NCBI RefSeq assembly: GCF_000719555.1
Contig: NZ_JOGX01000092.1
Coordinates: 1-27,738, forward strand
From: Streptomyces sp. NRRL F-5727
GTDB taxonomy: Bacteria; Actinomycetota; Actinomycetes; Streptomycetales; Streptomycetaceae
Length of the DNA: 27,738 nt
Reading direction: 5' to 3'
The translations under genes were made by a program, and so were the position numbers. Shown one piece after another: positions 7,014 to 14,023 of this stretch. The notes below the pieces were generated by a model. That model worked only from the letters and a program-made list of their open reading frames with translations. It was not told where the DNA came from and did not search any database. Position 1 is the stretch's first letter, and every line of letters begins with the position of its first letter.

Positions 7014-7077
7014 GAGGTCCGCGACCGCAGAGCCTTCGCCTGAGGTCCGCTCCGGCGGAGGTCCGCCTGAGGTCCGC
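7014..7077 (+). repeat. Four GAGGTCCGC direct repeats before the deaminase/aldolase gene
   Basis: GAGGTCCGC occurs at 7014-7022, 7042-7050, 7058-7066 and 7069-7077; the second and fourth copies extend to TGAGGTCCGCTCC. They fill the leader between the operators and the aldolase start. A related repeat (AGGTCCGnC) lies just past the same gene (8366-8453). Confidence 0.6.
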
Positions 7078-7107
7078 TCCCCGCTGGTCCACGAAAGGCC
7101 GCCCACC

Positions 7108-8364
7108 ATGGCAAGCGCCCGCCCCGACGCCGCAGCCGCCCCCTCTCCCGCCGCCGCGCCCGCCCCGCGCCCCGCCGGATTCGCCGACCTGGAGAAGGCG
7201 ACCGCCGGCCTCCAGCCGCCGTTCGCCGTCGTCGACCTCGGCGCCCTGCGCGCCAACGCCGCCCAGATGACCCGCCGCGCCGACGGCAAGCCCATCCGAC
7301 TGGCCAGCAAGTCGCTCCGCTGCCGCGCCCTCATCGACACCGTCCTGGCCGGACCGGGCTTCTCCGGCGTCCTCGCCTTCACCCTCCCCGAGGCGCTGTG
7401 GCTCGCCGCCCACGACCCCGGCCTGGACGTCCTCGTCGGCTACCCGACCGCCGACACCGACGCGCTCCGCCGGCTCGCCGCCGACGAGGACGCCGCCGCC
7501 CGGATCACCGTGATGGCCGACTCCGCCGAACAGCTCGACCTCCTCACCTCCGCGATCGGTCCCTCCGGCCCGCCGGTCCGGGTCTGCCTCGACCTCGACG
7601 CCTCCCTCCGGCTGCTCGGCGGCCGGGTCCACCTCGGCATGCGCCGCTCGCCCCTGCACGCGCCCGCGCAGGCGGCGGCGCTGGCCCGCGCCGTCGTGGC
7701 CCGCCCGCGCCTGCGGCTGGTCGGCGTGATGGCGTACGAGGGGCAGATCGCCGGCGTCGGCGACGACCAGCCGACCCAGGCGCGCCCGATGCGCACCGCC
7801 GTCCGCGCGGTCCAGCGGCTCTCCGCCCGCGAGCTGCGGGCCCGCCGCGCCGCCGCCGTCCGGGCGGTCCGCGAGGTGGCGCCGCTGGAGTTCGTCAACG
7901 GCGGCGGCACCGGCAGCCTGGAGACCACCTCCGCCGAGCCCGCCGTCACCGAACTCGGCGCCGGATCGGGGCTCTACGCCCCCGCCCTCTTCGACCACTA
8001 CCGGGGCTTCAGCCCGCTGCCCGCCGCCTTCTTCGCGCTCGCGGTGGTCCGCCGCCCCGCCCCCGGCCACGTCACCGTCCTCGGCGGCGGCTGGACCGCC
8101 TCCGGCGCCCCGGGCCCGGACCGGCTGCCCGTCCCGGTCCACCCGGCGGGACTGCGGGTGCTCGCCGCCGAAGGCGCGGGCGAGGTGCAGACCCCGCTCG
8201 TCGGACCCGCCGCCGACACCCTGCGCTGCGGCGACCGGGTCTGGTTCCGGCACGCCAAGGCGGGCGAGCTCTGCGAGCGCGTCGACACCCTCCACCTCGT
8301 CGAGCACGACCGGGTGGTGGACGAGGTCCCCACCTACCGCGGCGAGGGCATGGCGTTCCTCTGA
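7108..8364 (+). CDS. PLP-dependent amino-acid deaminase/aldolase (alanine-racemase-fold, D-threonine-aldolase-like)
   Basis: Fold-type III PLP enzyme, 418 aa. After an Ala/Pro-rich N-terminal tail (about 22 residues) the barrel begins PFAVVDLGALRANAAQM. Lys68 in IRLASKSLRC is the expected Schiff-base lysine. EFVNGGGTGSLETT and ELGAGSGLYAPALFDHY are the phosphate-binding and C-terminal barrel motifs. The end has VWFRHAKAGELCERVDTLHL, which aligns with the metal-site region of D-threonine aldolases. Such proteins are annotated as amino-acid deaminase/aldolase; D-threonine or D-serine type substrates are possible but unproven. GAAAGG (7093-7098) precedes ATG 7108. The gene is divergent from the lactone oxidase across a paired operator and is followed by tandem repeats and a TetR gene. 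Confidence 0.85.
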   Translation: MASARPDAAAAPSPAAAPAPRPAGFADLEKATAGLQPPFAVVDLGALRANAAQMTRRADGKPIRLASKSLRCRALIDTVLAGPGFSGVLAFTLPEALWLAAHDPGLDVLVGYPTADTDALRRLAADEDAAARITVMADSAEQLDLLTSAIGPSGPPVRVCLDLDASLRLLGGRVHLGMRRSPLHAPAQAAALARAVVARPRLRLVGVMAYEGQIAGVGDDQPTQARPMRTAVRAVQRLSARELRARRAAAVRAVREVAPLEFVNGGGTGSLETTSAEPAVTELGAGSGLYAPALFDHYRGFSPLPAAFFALAVVRRPAPGHVTVLGGGWTASGAPGPDRLPVPVHPAGLRVLAAEGAGEVQTPLVGPAADTLRCGDRVWFRHAKAGELCERVDTLHLVEHDRVVDEVPTYRGEGMAFL

Positions 8365-8365
8365 C

Positions 8366-8453
8366 CGAGGCCCCGCCCCGGTCCGCCCGAGGCCCCGCCC
8401 CGGTCCGTCCGAGGTCCCGCCCAGGTCCGCCCGAGGCCCCGCCCCCGTCGCGG
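8366..8453 (+). repeat. Four tandem 22-bp repeats between the aldolase and TetR genes
   Basis: Units begin at 8366, 8388, 8410 and 8432. Unit 1 starts CGAGGCCCCGCCCCGGTCCG; unit 2 differs from it at one base, unit 3 at three, and unit 4 only at its end. The array begins one base after the aldolase stop codon. It carries no ORF of its own. A TACGGT -10-like box (8454-8459) begins at its right edge. Confidence 0.8.
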
Positions 8454-8512
8454 TACGGTGATCCGACCGCGCCGGTGAGCCGCCGCCCGCCCCCACCCGA
8501 GGAGACCGCCCC

Positions 8513-9133
8513 ATGCCCCGACTCCCCGCCGCGGAGCGCCGCGAGCAGCTGGCGGAGGCGGCGATCCGGGTCATGATCCGCGACGGGGTCGCCGAGACCA
8601 CCACCCGGGCCGTGGTCGCCGAAGCGGGGGTGCCGCTCGGCGCCTTCCACTACTGCTTCCGCTCCAAGGAGGAGCTGTTCCAGACCGTCATCGAGCGGAT
8701 CATGGAGCGGAACCTCCCGCCGGCCGGCCTCGCGCACCCCGAGGGCGCCACCCCCTTCGAGAAGGTCCGGGCGATCCTGCACGCCTACTGGGAGCTGGTC
8801 CGGACCCGCCCGGACGAGCACCTGGTCACGTACGAGGTCACCCAGTACGCGCTCCGCAGGCCCGGCCTCGCCGACCTGGCCCGCCGTCAGTACCGGCACT
8901 ACCTCGACGTGAACCGCGCCTACCTGGAGTCGATGGCCCGGACGGCCGGCCTCGCCTGGACGGTGGACCTCGCGGTGCTCGCCCGGCACGGTCTCGGCGT
9001 CCTCGACGGCCTCACCCTCACCTGGCTCGTCGACCGCGACGACGCGCAGGCACTGGCCGCGCTGGACGAGTACGCCCGCTACCTCGCCTCGGTCGCCGTC
9101 CCCCTGCCCGCGCCGGACGAGCCCGCGGCGTAA
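8513..9133 (+). CDS. TetR-family transcriptional regulator
   Basis: A 206-aa TetR/AcrR repressor. The HTH domain covers about residues 8-55 (RREQLAEAAIRVMIRDG, then TTRAVVAEAGVPLGAFHYCF and RSKEEL), and the helical ligand domain fills the rest. GAGGAGA (8499-8505) precedes ATG 8513. It is downstream of, and in the same direction as, the deaminase/aldolase. It is the closest candidate to bind the palindromes at 6923-6982, which have TetR-operator form, but the pairing is inferred from position only. Its own promoter may be TACGGT at 8454-8459; I saw no copy of the TTGG-N8-CCAA operator there. The ligand is unknown. Confidence 0.9.
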   Translation: MPRLPAAERREQLAEAAIRVMIRDGVAETTTRAVVAEAGVPLGAFHYCFRSKEELFQTVIERIMERNLPPAGLAHPEGATPFEKVRAILHAYWELVRTRPDEHLVTYEVTQYALRRPGLADLARRQYRHYLDVNRAYLESMARTAGLAWTVDLAVLARHGLGVLDGLTLTWLVDRDDAQALAALDEYARYLASVAVPLPAPDEPAA

Positions 9134-9206
9134 CCCCCCCTCCGGATGCACACCCACCCGAAGCGTGACACTTTGGGCGGAAATGTGTCGGGTGAGGAGG
9201 GCGGAC

Positions 9207-10508
9207 ATGCCGGAGCGCACGCGGCCGACGGTCGAGGAGGCGCGGCGGACCGCCGCCGAGGCGTGGATCTGGGGACACCCGCTCCTGGCCGGCTACCGGA
9301 ACCTGTACGCCGAGGCCGTCGACCCCGCCGACCCGCGCTCCGCCGGCGGGTTCGGCCGCTTCCGGCACGACGCCGGGCCGCTCGCGCCGGCCGGCGCCGA
9401 CCTCGTCCACTCGACGGCCCGGCTCGACCTGCGGGCGGAGCCGTGGGTGCTGTCCGTCCCGGCGACCGACCGCTACCACCTGCTCGCGGTGCACGACCTC
9501 GACACCGTCCACGCGGGCTTCGTCGGCAGCGGCGCCACCGGCCGGGAGGCCGGCCACCACCTCGTCGCCGGACCGGGCTGGACGGGCCCGGTCCCCGACG
9601 GCGTCAGCGGCGTCCTGCGCACCGCGACCCGGCTCGTCGGCGTCCTCGGCCGCACCCACCTCGCCGGACCCGACGACGTCCCGGCCCTCCGCGCGGTCCA
9701 GGAGGGGTACCGGCTGCGCCCGCTCTCCGAGTTCACCGACACCGCCGCCCCGCACCCGGCGGAGGAGCCGGTCTGGCCGGTCTGGCGGGAGGAGGAGACC
9801 GACACCGTCGAGTTCCTCACCCTCCTCGACTTCCTGCTCCGCTTCTTCCCCGTCCTCGACGCCGACCGCGACCTGCGCGCCCGGCTCGCCGCCCTCGGCG
9901 TCGACGGCGGCGGCGCGTTCGAGCCCGCCGCGCTCTCCCCGGAACTCCGCGCCGCCCTGGAGGCGGGCATCGCCGACGGCCGGGCCCGGCTGACCGAGGC
10001 AGCCGCCGCGACGCCCCGCCCGGCCGGGCTCCACGGCACCCGCGCCGAGCTCGCCGCCGACCCGCTGCGCCGCGCGCTCGCCGCCCACCAGGACCCGTAC
10101 GGACTGCCGGACGCCCAGGTGTGGCGGCGCGACCCGGCCGCCGACGGCCCGCCGGACGGCTCCCGGCACGCGTACGCGCTCCGCTTCGCCCCCGGACAGC
10201 TGCCGCCCGCCCGCTTCTTCTGGTCGGCCTCCCTCGCCGGGCTGCCGGACGGGCGCTTCGCCGAGAACGAGATCGACCGGTACGCGATCGGCGACCGCAC
10301 GCCGGGGATCCTCTACGACGACGACGGCGGACTCACCCTGTACGTCGCCCACCGACGCCCCACCGACCCCGAGCGCGCCGCCAACTGGCTGCCTGCCCCG
10401 GCCGGACCGTTCTCCGTCACGCTCCGGCTCCACGGCCCCGACCCCTCGGTCCTCGCCGGCCGCTGGCCGCTGCCGCGGCTCACCCGCGACGACGGCGCGG
10501 ACGGCTGA
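9207..10508 (+). CDS. DUF1254/DUF1214 domain protein
   Basis: Protein of 433 aa with the two domains that usually occur together. The N-terminal DUF1254 part runs from AEAWIWGHPLLAGYRN through WVLSVPATDRYHLLAVHD. The C-terminal DUF1214 part has RFFWSASL, RFAENEIDRYAIGDRTPGI, LTLYVAHRRP and NWLPAPAGPFSVTLRLHGP. Family function is not established; many relatives are exported, but no signal peptide is visible here. I chose ATG 9207, with GAGGAGG (9194-9200) just upstream. The 73-bp gap after the TetR gene holds an imperfect dyad, GACACTTT (9167-9174) with AAATGTGTC (9181-9189), a possible operator. The gene ends convergent to tatA. Confidence 0.85.
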   Translation: MPERTRPTVEEARRTAAEAWIWGHPLLAGYRNLYAEAVDPADPRSAGGFGRFRHDAGPLAPAGADLVHSTARLDLRAEPWVLSVPATDRYHLLAVHDLDTVHAGFVGSGATGREAGHHLVAGPGWTGPVPDGVSGVLRTATRLVGVLGRTHLAGPDDVPALRAVQEGYRLRPLSEFTDTAAPHPAEEPVWPVWREEETDTVEFLTLLDFLLRFFPVLDADRDLRARLAALGVDGGGAFEPAALSPELRAALEAGIADGRARLTEAAAATPRPAGLHGTRAELAADPLRRALAAHQDPYGLPDAQVWRRDPAADGPPDGSRHAYALRFAPGQLPPARFFWSASLAGLPDGRFAENEIDRYAIGDRTPGILYDDDGGLTLYVAHRRPTDPERAANWLPAPAGPFSVTLRLHGPDPSVLAGRWPLPRLTRDDGADG

Positions 10509-10537
10509 GCGGGGAGGGCGGGGTCCGGCGGCTCAGC
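10504..10537. terminator. Weak stem-loop spanning both stop codons of the DUF1254 and tatA genes
   Basis: GCTGAGC (10504-10510) pairs with GCTCAGC (10531-10537) around a 20-nt G-rich loop. It contains both convergent stop codons. As a terminator it is a modest candidate. Confidence 0.35.
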
Positions 10538-10745
10538 GCTCCTCGGCGGAGCTCCGGACCGTCTCCTTCACCGTGTACGTGGCCGCCGGCTCCCGGGGCG
10601 CGTCGCCCGCCTTCATCTCGCGCGCCTCGGCCTTGAGGATGCGGGCCGCCTTGCCGGCGTTGCGGGCCAGCTCCGGCAGCTTGCGCGCGCCGACCACCAG
10701 GGCGACGACGACCAGCAGGATCGCGATCTCGCTCATACCGAACAC
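10533..10745 (-). CDS. tatA: Short Sec-independent translocase subunit, TatA/E family
   Basis: TatA proteins polymerise around TatBC to make the twin-arginine export pore. This 70-aa protein starts FGMSEIAILLVVVALVVGAR with the single membrane helix, then has the hinge KLPELARNAGKAARILKAEAR that forms the amphipathic helix, and a short charged tail. I start at GTG 10745, 8 nt after AGGAG, giving the usual M-F-G start; an upstream GTG (10754) would overlap that ribosome site. TTACCG (10822-10817), a 17-bp spacer and TAGATT (10799-10794) form a plausible promoter on the minus strand. No tatB or tatC is in the window. Streptomyces often carry extra short TatA copies, and this may be one of them rather than the main one. 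Confidence 0.88.
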   Translation of the reverse strand: MFGMSEIAILLVVVALVVGARKLPELARNAGKAARILKAEAREMKAGDAPREPAATYTVKETVRSSAEER

Positions 10746-11116
10746 GGGGGACACTCCTGGCGGGTGGGACGGGACGCCGGCCGGACGCGCGCCAATCTAC
10801 AGGGGCCCGGAAGGGCCGGTAAGGGGCGCCCCCGCCCGGTGAGAGGCTCCCCGGGGCCGGGTGAGCGGCCCGAAATGGCGTGCGAGGCGAAGGGAGGGGC
10901 TGTTACGGTCGCCCGCATGTGCTCCGTCATCCAGGACTTCCGGGCGATCCGGCTCCGTTCCGCGCGCTGACCGCGGTTCCGGCCCCTCGCCCCTCCACAC
11001 CCGCGCGCCCGCGCCGAGACCCGGCGCCCCCGCGCCGATCCCGCGCGTCGTCGCGCCCGCCGGTCCCGAGGTCCACGCGTCCACCGTTTCGCCTCAGGAT
11101 GACAAGGACCTTCCCC
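10746..11116. other. 371-bp gap between tatA and the hydrolase: promoters, micro-ORF, leader hairpin
   Basis: The left part holds the minus-strand tatA promoter (TTACCG 10822-10817, TAGATT 10799-10794). From 10904 there is a leaderless-type plus-strand start with a 17-codon ORF (10917-10970). Between that ORF and the hydrolase, CGGCGC-CCCC-GCGCCG (11022-11037) can fold as a tight hairpin. AAGGA (11104-11108) then serves the hydrolase ATG. No other conserved gene was recognised. Confidence 0.6.
10917..10970 (+). CDS. Putative leaderless 17-aa leader peptide upstream of the hydrolase
   Basis: ATG 10917 to TGA 10970 encodes MCSVIQDFRAIRLRSAR. The -10-like TACGGT (10904-10909) ends 7 nt before the ATG, the spacing typical of leaderless actinobacterial transcripts, in which the A of ATG is the first base. 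No good -35 was seen. The peptide has one Cys at position 2 and four Arg in its second half. It lies about 150 nt upstream of the hydrolase start and is followed by a GC-rich hairpin (11022-11037), an arrangement like translation-coupled attenuation. I do not recognise the peptide family; it does not fit the cysteine-linked leader type ending SALC that I know from streptomycetes. It could also be chance. Confidence 0.35.
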   Translation: MCSVIQDFRAIRLRSAR

Positions 11117-11989
11117 ATGCGCTCAGACCAGCGCCCCACGTTCGTGTTCGTGCACGGCGGTGCCGCCAACGCCCGTGCCTGGACCCCGCTCCGGAACGAA
11201 CTGGCCCTGCGCGGCCACCGCTCGTACGCCGTCGACCTGCCCGGCCACGGCGACCGGGCCACCGGCCCCGCCTCCTACCACCGCCAGGACCAGGACCGCG
11301 CCGCCCTGGCCCACGAAGCGTCACCGATGGACGGCGTCACCCTCGCCGACAACGTCCGGCACGTCGTCGGCGTGCTGCGCCGGCTCGCCTGCCACGGGCC
11401 GGTGGTCCTCGCCGGCAGCAGCCTCGGCGGCCTCACCCTCACCGCCGTCGTCAACGCCGCCCCGGACCTGGTCCACCGGGTCGTCTACCTCTCGGCGCTC
11501 TGCCTCGCCGACCCCGCGATGCTCACCGGGCCGTGGGACGTCCCCGACGAGAACCTGCTCGACGCGGCGGCGGCCAGGATCGCCGTCCCCTACGACGCGC
11601 CCGGCCGCGACCCCGGCGTCGTCCGGCTGGACTGGCGCCGCGCGCACACCGATCCGGAGGCGTACGCCGCGCTGAAGGCCGCCATCATGGCCGACGCCCC
11701 CGACCACCTCTTCCGCCACTTCCTCGACTCGCTCGACGCCGACGAGAACCACGCCGTCCTCGAACCGGCCGCGCTCGTCCGGCCCGAGGCATGGCGCAGG
11801 GTGCCCCACACCTACGTCCGCCTCTCCGCCGACCACAGCCTCACCCCGGCCGTGCAGGACCACATGATCCGCGCGGCGGACGCCCTCACCCCCGACCACC
11901 CCTTCGACGTGCACACCCTGCCCACCTCGCACGTCGGGTACGTGAGCCGGCCCGAGCTCTTCGCCGACCTCCTCTGCCGGCTGACCTGA
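11117..11989 (+). CDS. Alpha/beta-fold hydrolase (esterase-like)
   Basis: A 290-aa alpha/beta hydrolase. The oxyanion region FVFVHGGAANARAWTPL opens the fold, DLPGHGD follows strand beta-4, and GSSLGG is the nucleophile elbow with the catalytic Ser. A C-terminal His in LPTSHVGYVSRPELF completes the likely triad, and the acid may be the Asp of RLSADHSLTP. Its form resembles salicylate/methyl-ester-type esterases, with a lid insertion of about 100 residues. ATG 11117 is chosen since AAGGA (11104-11108) lies 8 nt upstream and the fold begins right after it. The transcript may begin at the leaderless micro-ORF 200 nt upstream. The substrate is unknown. It is followed by a C-rich repeat and a hairpin. 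Confidence 0.88.
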   Translation: MRSDQRPTFVFVHGGAANARAWTPLRNELALRGHRSYAVDLPGHGDRATGPASYHRQDQDRAALAHEASPMDGVTLADNVRHVVGVLRRLACHGPVVLAGSSLGGLTLTAVVNAAPDLVHRVVYLSALCLADPAMLTGPWDVPDENLLDAAAARIAVPYDAPGRDPGVVRLDWRRAHTDPEAYAALKAAIMADAPDHLFRHFLDSLDADENHAVLEPAALVRPEAWRRVPHTYVRLSADHSLTPAVQDHMIRAADALTPDHPFDVHTLPTSHVGYVSRPELFADLLCRLT

Positions 11990-12038
11990 CCTGACCCGCC
12001 CCGACCTGACCCGCCCCGACCTGACCTGACCCGAACAG
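11983..12038 (+). repeat. GACCTGACC-type simple repeats after the hydrolase
   Basis: Overlapping direct copies of CTGACC and GACCTGACCCGCCCC run from the hydrolase stop codon to about 12038. They look like slippage-grown low-complexity sequence. No function is visible. Confidence 0.55.
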
Positions 12039-12048
12039 ACCCGGCCGC

Positions 12049-12081
12049 CCGGTGACCGCCGTACCCCGCGACGGTCACCGG
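12049..12081 (+). terminator. Candidate terminator hairpin after the hydrolase
   Basis: The perfect 10-bp arms CCGGTGACCG (12049-12058) and CGGTCACCGG (12072-12081) are separated by 13 nt. The hairpin lies 60 bp past the hydrolase stop, on the way to the next plus-strand gene. Confidence 0.5.
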
Positions 12082-12151
12082 GGGCGTCCGGCATGGTCAC
12101 CCGATGGTGTGCACTCTGCCCTTGCGCCGGGGGCGTACGCCTCGGTAGCGG

Positions 12152-12189
12152 TCCGGCGCGGGTGCGCCGGATCCCTACACTCCGCGCTC
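12152..12189 (+). promoter_or_regulatory. Leaderless-type promoter of the DUF4239 gene with a dyad
   Basis: TACACT (12176-12181) ends 8 nt before ATG 12190, and no Shine-Dalgarno is present, so the transcript probably starts at or near the A of the ATG. Just upstream is a perfect dyad, TCCGGCGC-GGGT-GCGCCGGA (12152-12171), covering the place of the -35 and spacer. It may be an operator, or a second terminator for the hydrolase. Confidence 0.5.
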
Positions 12190-12981
12190 ATGTCGCTCTG
12201 GCTGCTCAACCACTTCAGCTCCCTGACCCTCGCCGTCGTCCTCGTCGGCGGCACCGTCGTGCTCGCCGTCACGGGCAGCGTGCTGCTCCGCCGCCGCCAT
12301 CCGTCGCTCGCCGAGGGGGAGCACAACGACATGGTCGGCGTGACCCTGGGGATGTTCGGCGCGATCTACGGCATCATCCTGGCCTTCGTCATCGTCACCC
12401 TCTGGACCCAGCTGGAGAGCACCCAGACGATCGTCGCCGCCGAGGCCACCGACGTCGCCCTCATCGCCCGCGACGCCGCCGCCTTCCCGCCGCCCGTCCG
12501 CGCCGACCTGGACGCGGCCCTCGGCGACTACGTCCACGCCGTCGTCGAGAAGCAGTGGCCGCGGATGCGCGAGGGCGTGCCGCAGTACGGCGCCACCGAG
12601 CGCAGCCTCGTCGACGCCTTCGACGTGCTCCAGGCGTACGACCCGAAGACCCCGCGCGAGGAGGTCTTCTACGAGGAGGCCGTCGCGCACCTCAACGACG
12701 TGGCCGCGCAGCGGCGCGCCCGGATCACCATGGCCGAGCAGGAACTCCCGCCGCTGCTCCAGGTGCTGGCCTTCGGCGGCGCCCTCGTCCTCGTCCCGCT
12801 CACCTTCCTGTACGGGATGCGGCGGCTGCGGATCCAGCTCCTGTTCGTCGCCTCCGTCGCCGCCCTGATCGGCTTCAGCCTGCTGCTCGTCCTGGTCCTC
12901 GACCGGCCCTTCGCGGGCGAGCTGAGCGTGAGCCCCGCCCCGTACCAGGAGGGGGCGCTGGCCCGCTACTGGGCCGAGTGA
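12190..12981 (+). CDS. DUF4239 (bestrophin-like) membrane protein
   Basis: A 263-aa membrane protein of the DUF4239 family, related by annotation to bestrophin-like channels. It has two N-terminal membrane spans (LTLAVVLVGGTVVLAVTGSV; VGVTLGMFGAIYGIILAFVI), a soluble helical middle of about 110 residues rich in charged residues, then two C-terminal spans (LQVLAFGGALVLVPLTFL; LLFVASVAALIGFSLLLVLV). The conserved EHNDMVGVTLGMFGAIYGI block fits the family. ATG 12190 has no Shine-Dalgarno but a -10 box at leaderless spacing. The function is not established; anion transport would be a guess. It lies 128 bp before the BrkB-like gene; the gap holds GC-rich dyads such as CCGTCCGCGGACGG (13044-13057). 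Confidence 0.87.
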   Translation: MSLWLLNHFSSLTLAVVLVGGTVVLAVTGSVLLRRRHPSLAEGEHNDMVGVTLGMFGAIYGIILAFVIVTLWTQLESTQTIVAAEATDVALIARDAAAFPPPVRADLDAALGDYVHAVVEKQWPRMREGVPQYGATERSLVDAFDVLQAYDPKTPREEVFYEEAVAHLNDVAAQRRARITMAEQELPPLLQVLAFGGALVLVPLTFLYGMRRLRIQLLFVASVAALIGFSLLLVLVLDRPFAGELSVSPAPYQEGALARYWAE

Positions 12982-13109
12982 CCCGACCCGTTCGGCCGCC
13001 GCCGGGTGGCCGGGGCCCCGCCGGTGGCGTCTCATGGCGGGGACCGTCCGCGGACGGCGGCCCCGGCCGGACGCGGCGGGGGAGACCGGCGAGGCGGGCG
13101 GGAGGCGCG

Positions 13110-13997
13110 ATGGGGTGGGCGGACCGGGTGCGGAACCTCCGTGCCGGCGCCGAGCGGCGCTTCCCCGTGCTGACCGAGGTGACCGAACGGCTCGTCGGCG
13201 GCAACCTCCTCGACGCCGGCACCCGGCTCGCCGCCCAGGCCTTCCTCGCCGCCGTCCCGCTCCTCTTCGCGCTCGCCGCCTTCGCGCCCGATCCGGTCCG
13301 CGACCAGCTCCGCGAATCCCTCCGCGCCATGTTCGGCCTCACCGGCGCCGCCGACCAGCAGCTCCAGCAGGTCTTCGACCGGGGCTCCGACGACGGGGTG
13401 CGGGAGACCAGCGGCGCCGTCGGCGCCGTCATCGCGCTCGTCTCCGCCACCAGCTTCAGCCGCGCCATGGCCCGCGTCTGCGAACGCGCCTGGGGCCTGC
13501 CCAAGGCCGGCACCCGGATCGCCGCCTGGCGGTGGGCGGTCTGGCTGCTCGCCCTGGTCGTCGTCGTCCTCCTCCAGGCGCCGATCCGCGACGGCTTCGG
13601 TGCCGGCGCCTGGCTCGGCGTCCCGCTCTTCTTCGTCCTCGGCGTCGGCGTCTGGCTGTGGACGCAGCACCTCCTGCTCGCCAAGCGCGTCCCCTGGCTG
13701 CCGCTGCTGCCCGGCGCCGTGCTGGGCGCCGCCGCCTCCACCGCCCTCGGCATCACCGCCCGCTTCTACATGCCCGGCGCGCTCAACCGGGCGCTCGCCG
13801 AGTACGGCGCCCTCGGCCTGGTCCTCACCCTGCTGTCCTGGCTCATCGTCGTCTGCGCCGCGCTGACCTTCGCCTTCACCATCGGAGCCGTCCTCGCCCG
13901 CGAGCCCACCCTGGCCCGCCTCCTCGGCACCGACCGGATCCGGACGACGGTCCCCGCCCCGCCCCGGCCGGCGGGCCGGGACACGCCCGACGCGTAG
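13110..13997 (+). CDS. YihY/BrkB-family membrane protein
   Basis: A 295-aa inner-membrane protein of the YihY (formerly RNase BN/BrkB) family. It starts with a short cytosolic helix (RVRNLRAGAERRFPVLTEVT), then has spans around AAQAFLAAVPLLFALAAF, GAVGAVIALVSATSFSRAM, WAVWLLALVVVVLLQ, WLGVPLFFVLGVGVWLW, LLPGAVLGAAASTALGI, and ALGLVLTLLSWLIVVCAALT leading into the C-terminal helix. FYMPGALNRALAEYGALG is the conserved late loop. The C-terminal 35 residues are Pro/Arg-rich and soluble. GGGAGG (13100-13105) precedes ATG 13110. Molecular function is not settled for this family. It may share a transcript with the DUF4239 gene. It ends 12 bp before the convergent LacI gene. Confidence 0.87.
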   Translation: MGWADRVRNLRAGAERRFPVLTEVTERLVGGNLLDAGTRLAAQAFLAAVPLLFALAAFAPDPVRDQLRESLRAMFGLTGAADQQLQQVFDRGSDDGVRETSGAVGAVIALVSATSFSRAMARVCERAWGLPKAGTRIAAWRWAVWLLALVVVVLLQAPIRDGFGAGAWLGVPLFFVLGVGVWLWTQHLLLAKRVPWLPLLPGAVLGAAASTALGITARFYMPGALNRALAEYGALGLVLTLLSWLIVVCAALTFAFTIGAVLAREPTLARLLGTDRIRTTVPAPPRPAGRDTPDA

Positions 13998-14000
13998 GCC

Positions 14001-14023
14001 CGCGCCGCCTCAGGTGCGGCGCG
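14001..14023. terminator. Bidirectional hairpin at the BrkB/LacI convergent junction
   Basis: CGCGCCGC (14001-14008) pairs with GCGGCGCG (14016-14023) around a 7-nt loop. It overlaps the last codons and stop of the LacI gene and lies 3 bp past the BrkB-like stop. Confidence 0.6.

Noticed and set aside
8366..8453. CRISPR array
   Set aside because: The 22-bp units are directly adjacent with no spacers, there are no cas genes, and the sequence is simple GC-rich.
13044..13057. Perfect palindrome CCGTCCGCGGACGG before the BrkB-like gene as an operator
   Set aside because: It is all GC-rich with no second copy and no nearby regulator that fits; it could equally be part of a terminator for the DUF4239 gene, so I kept it only as a note.
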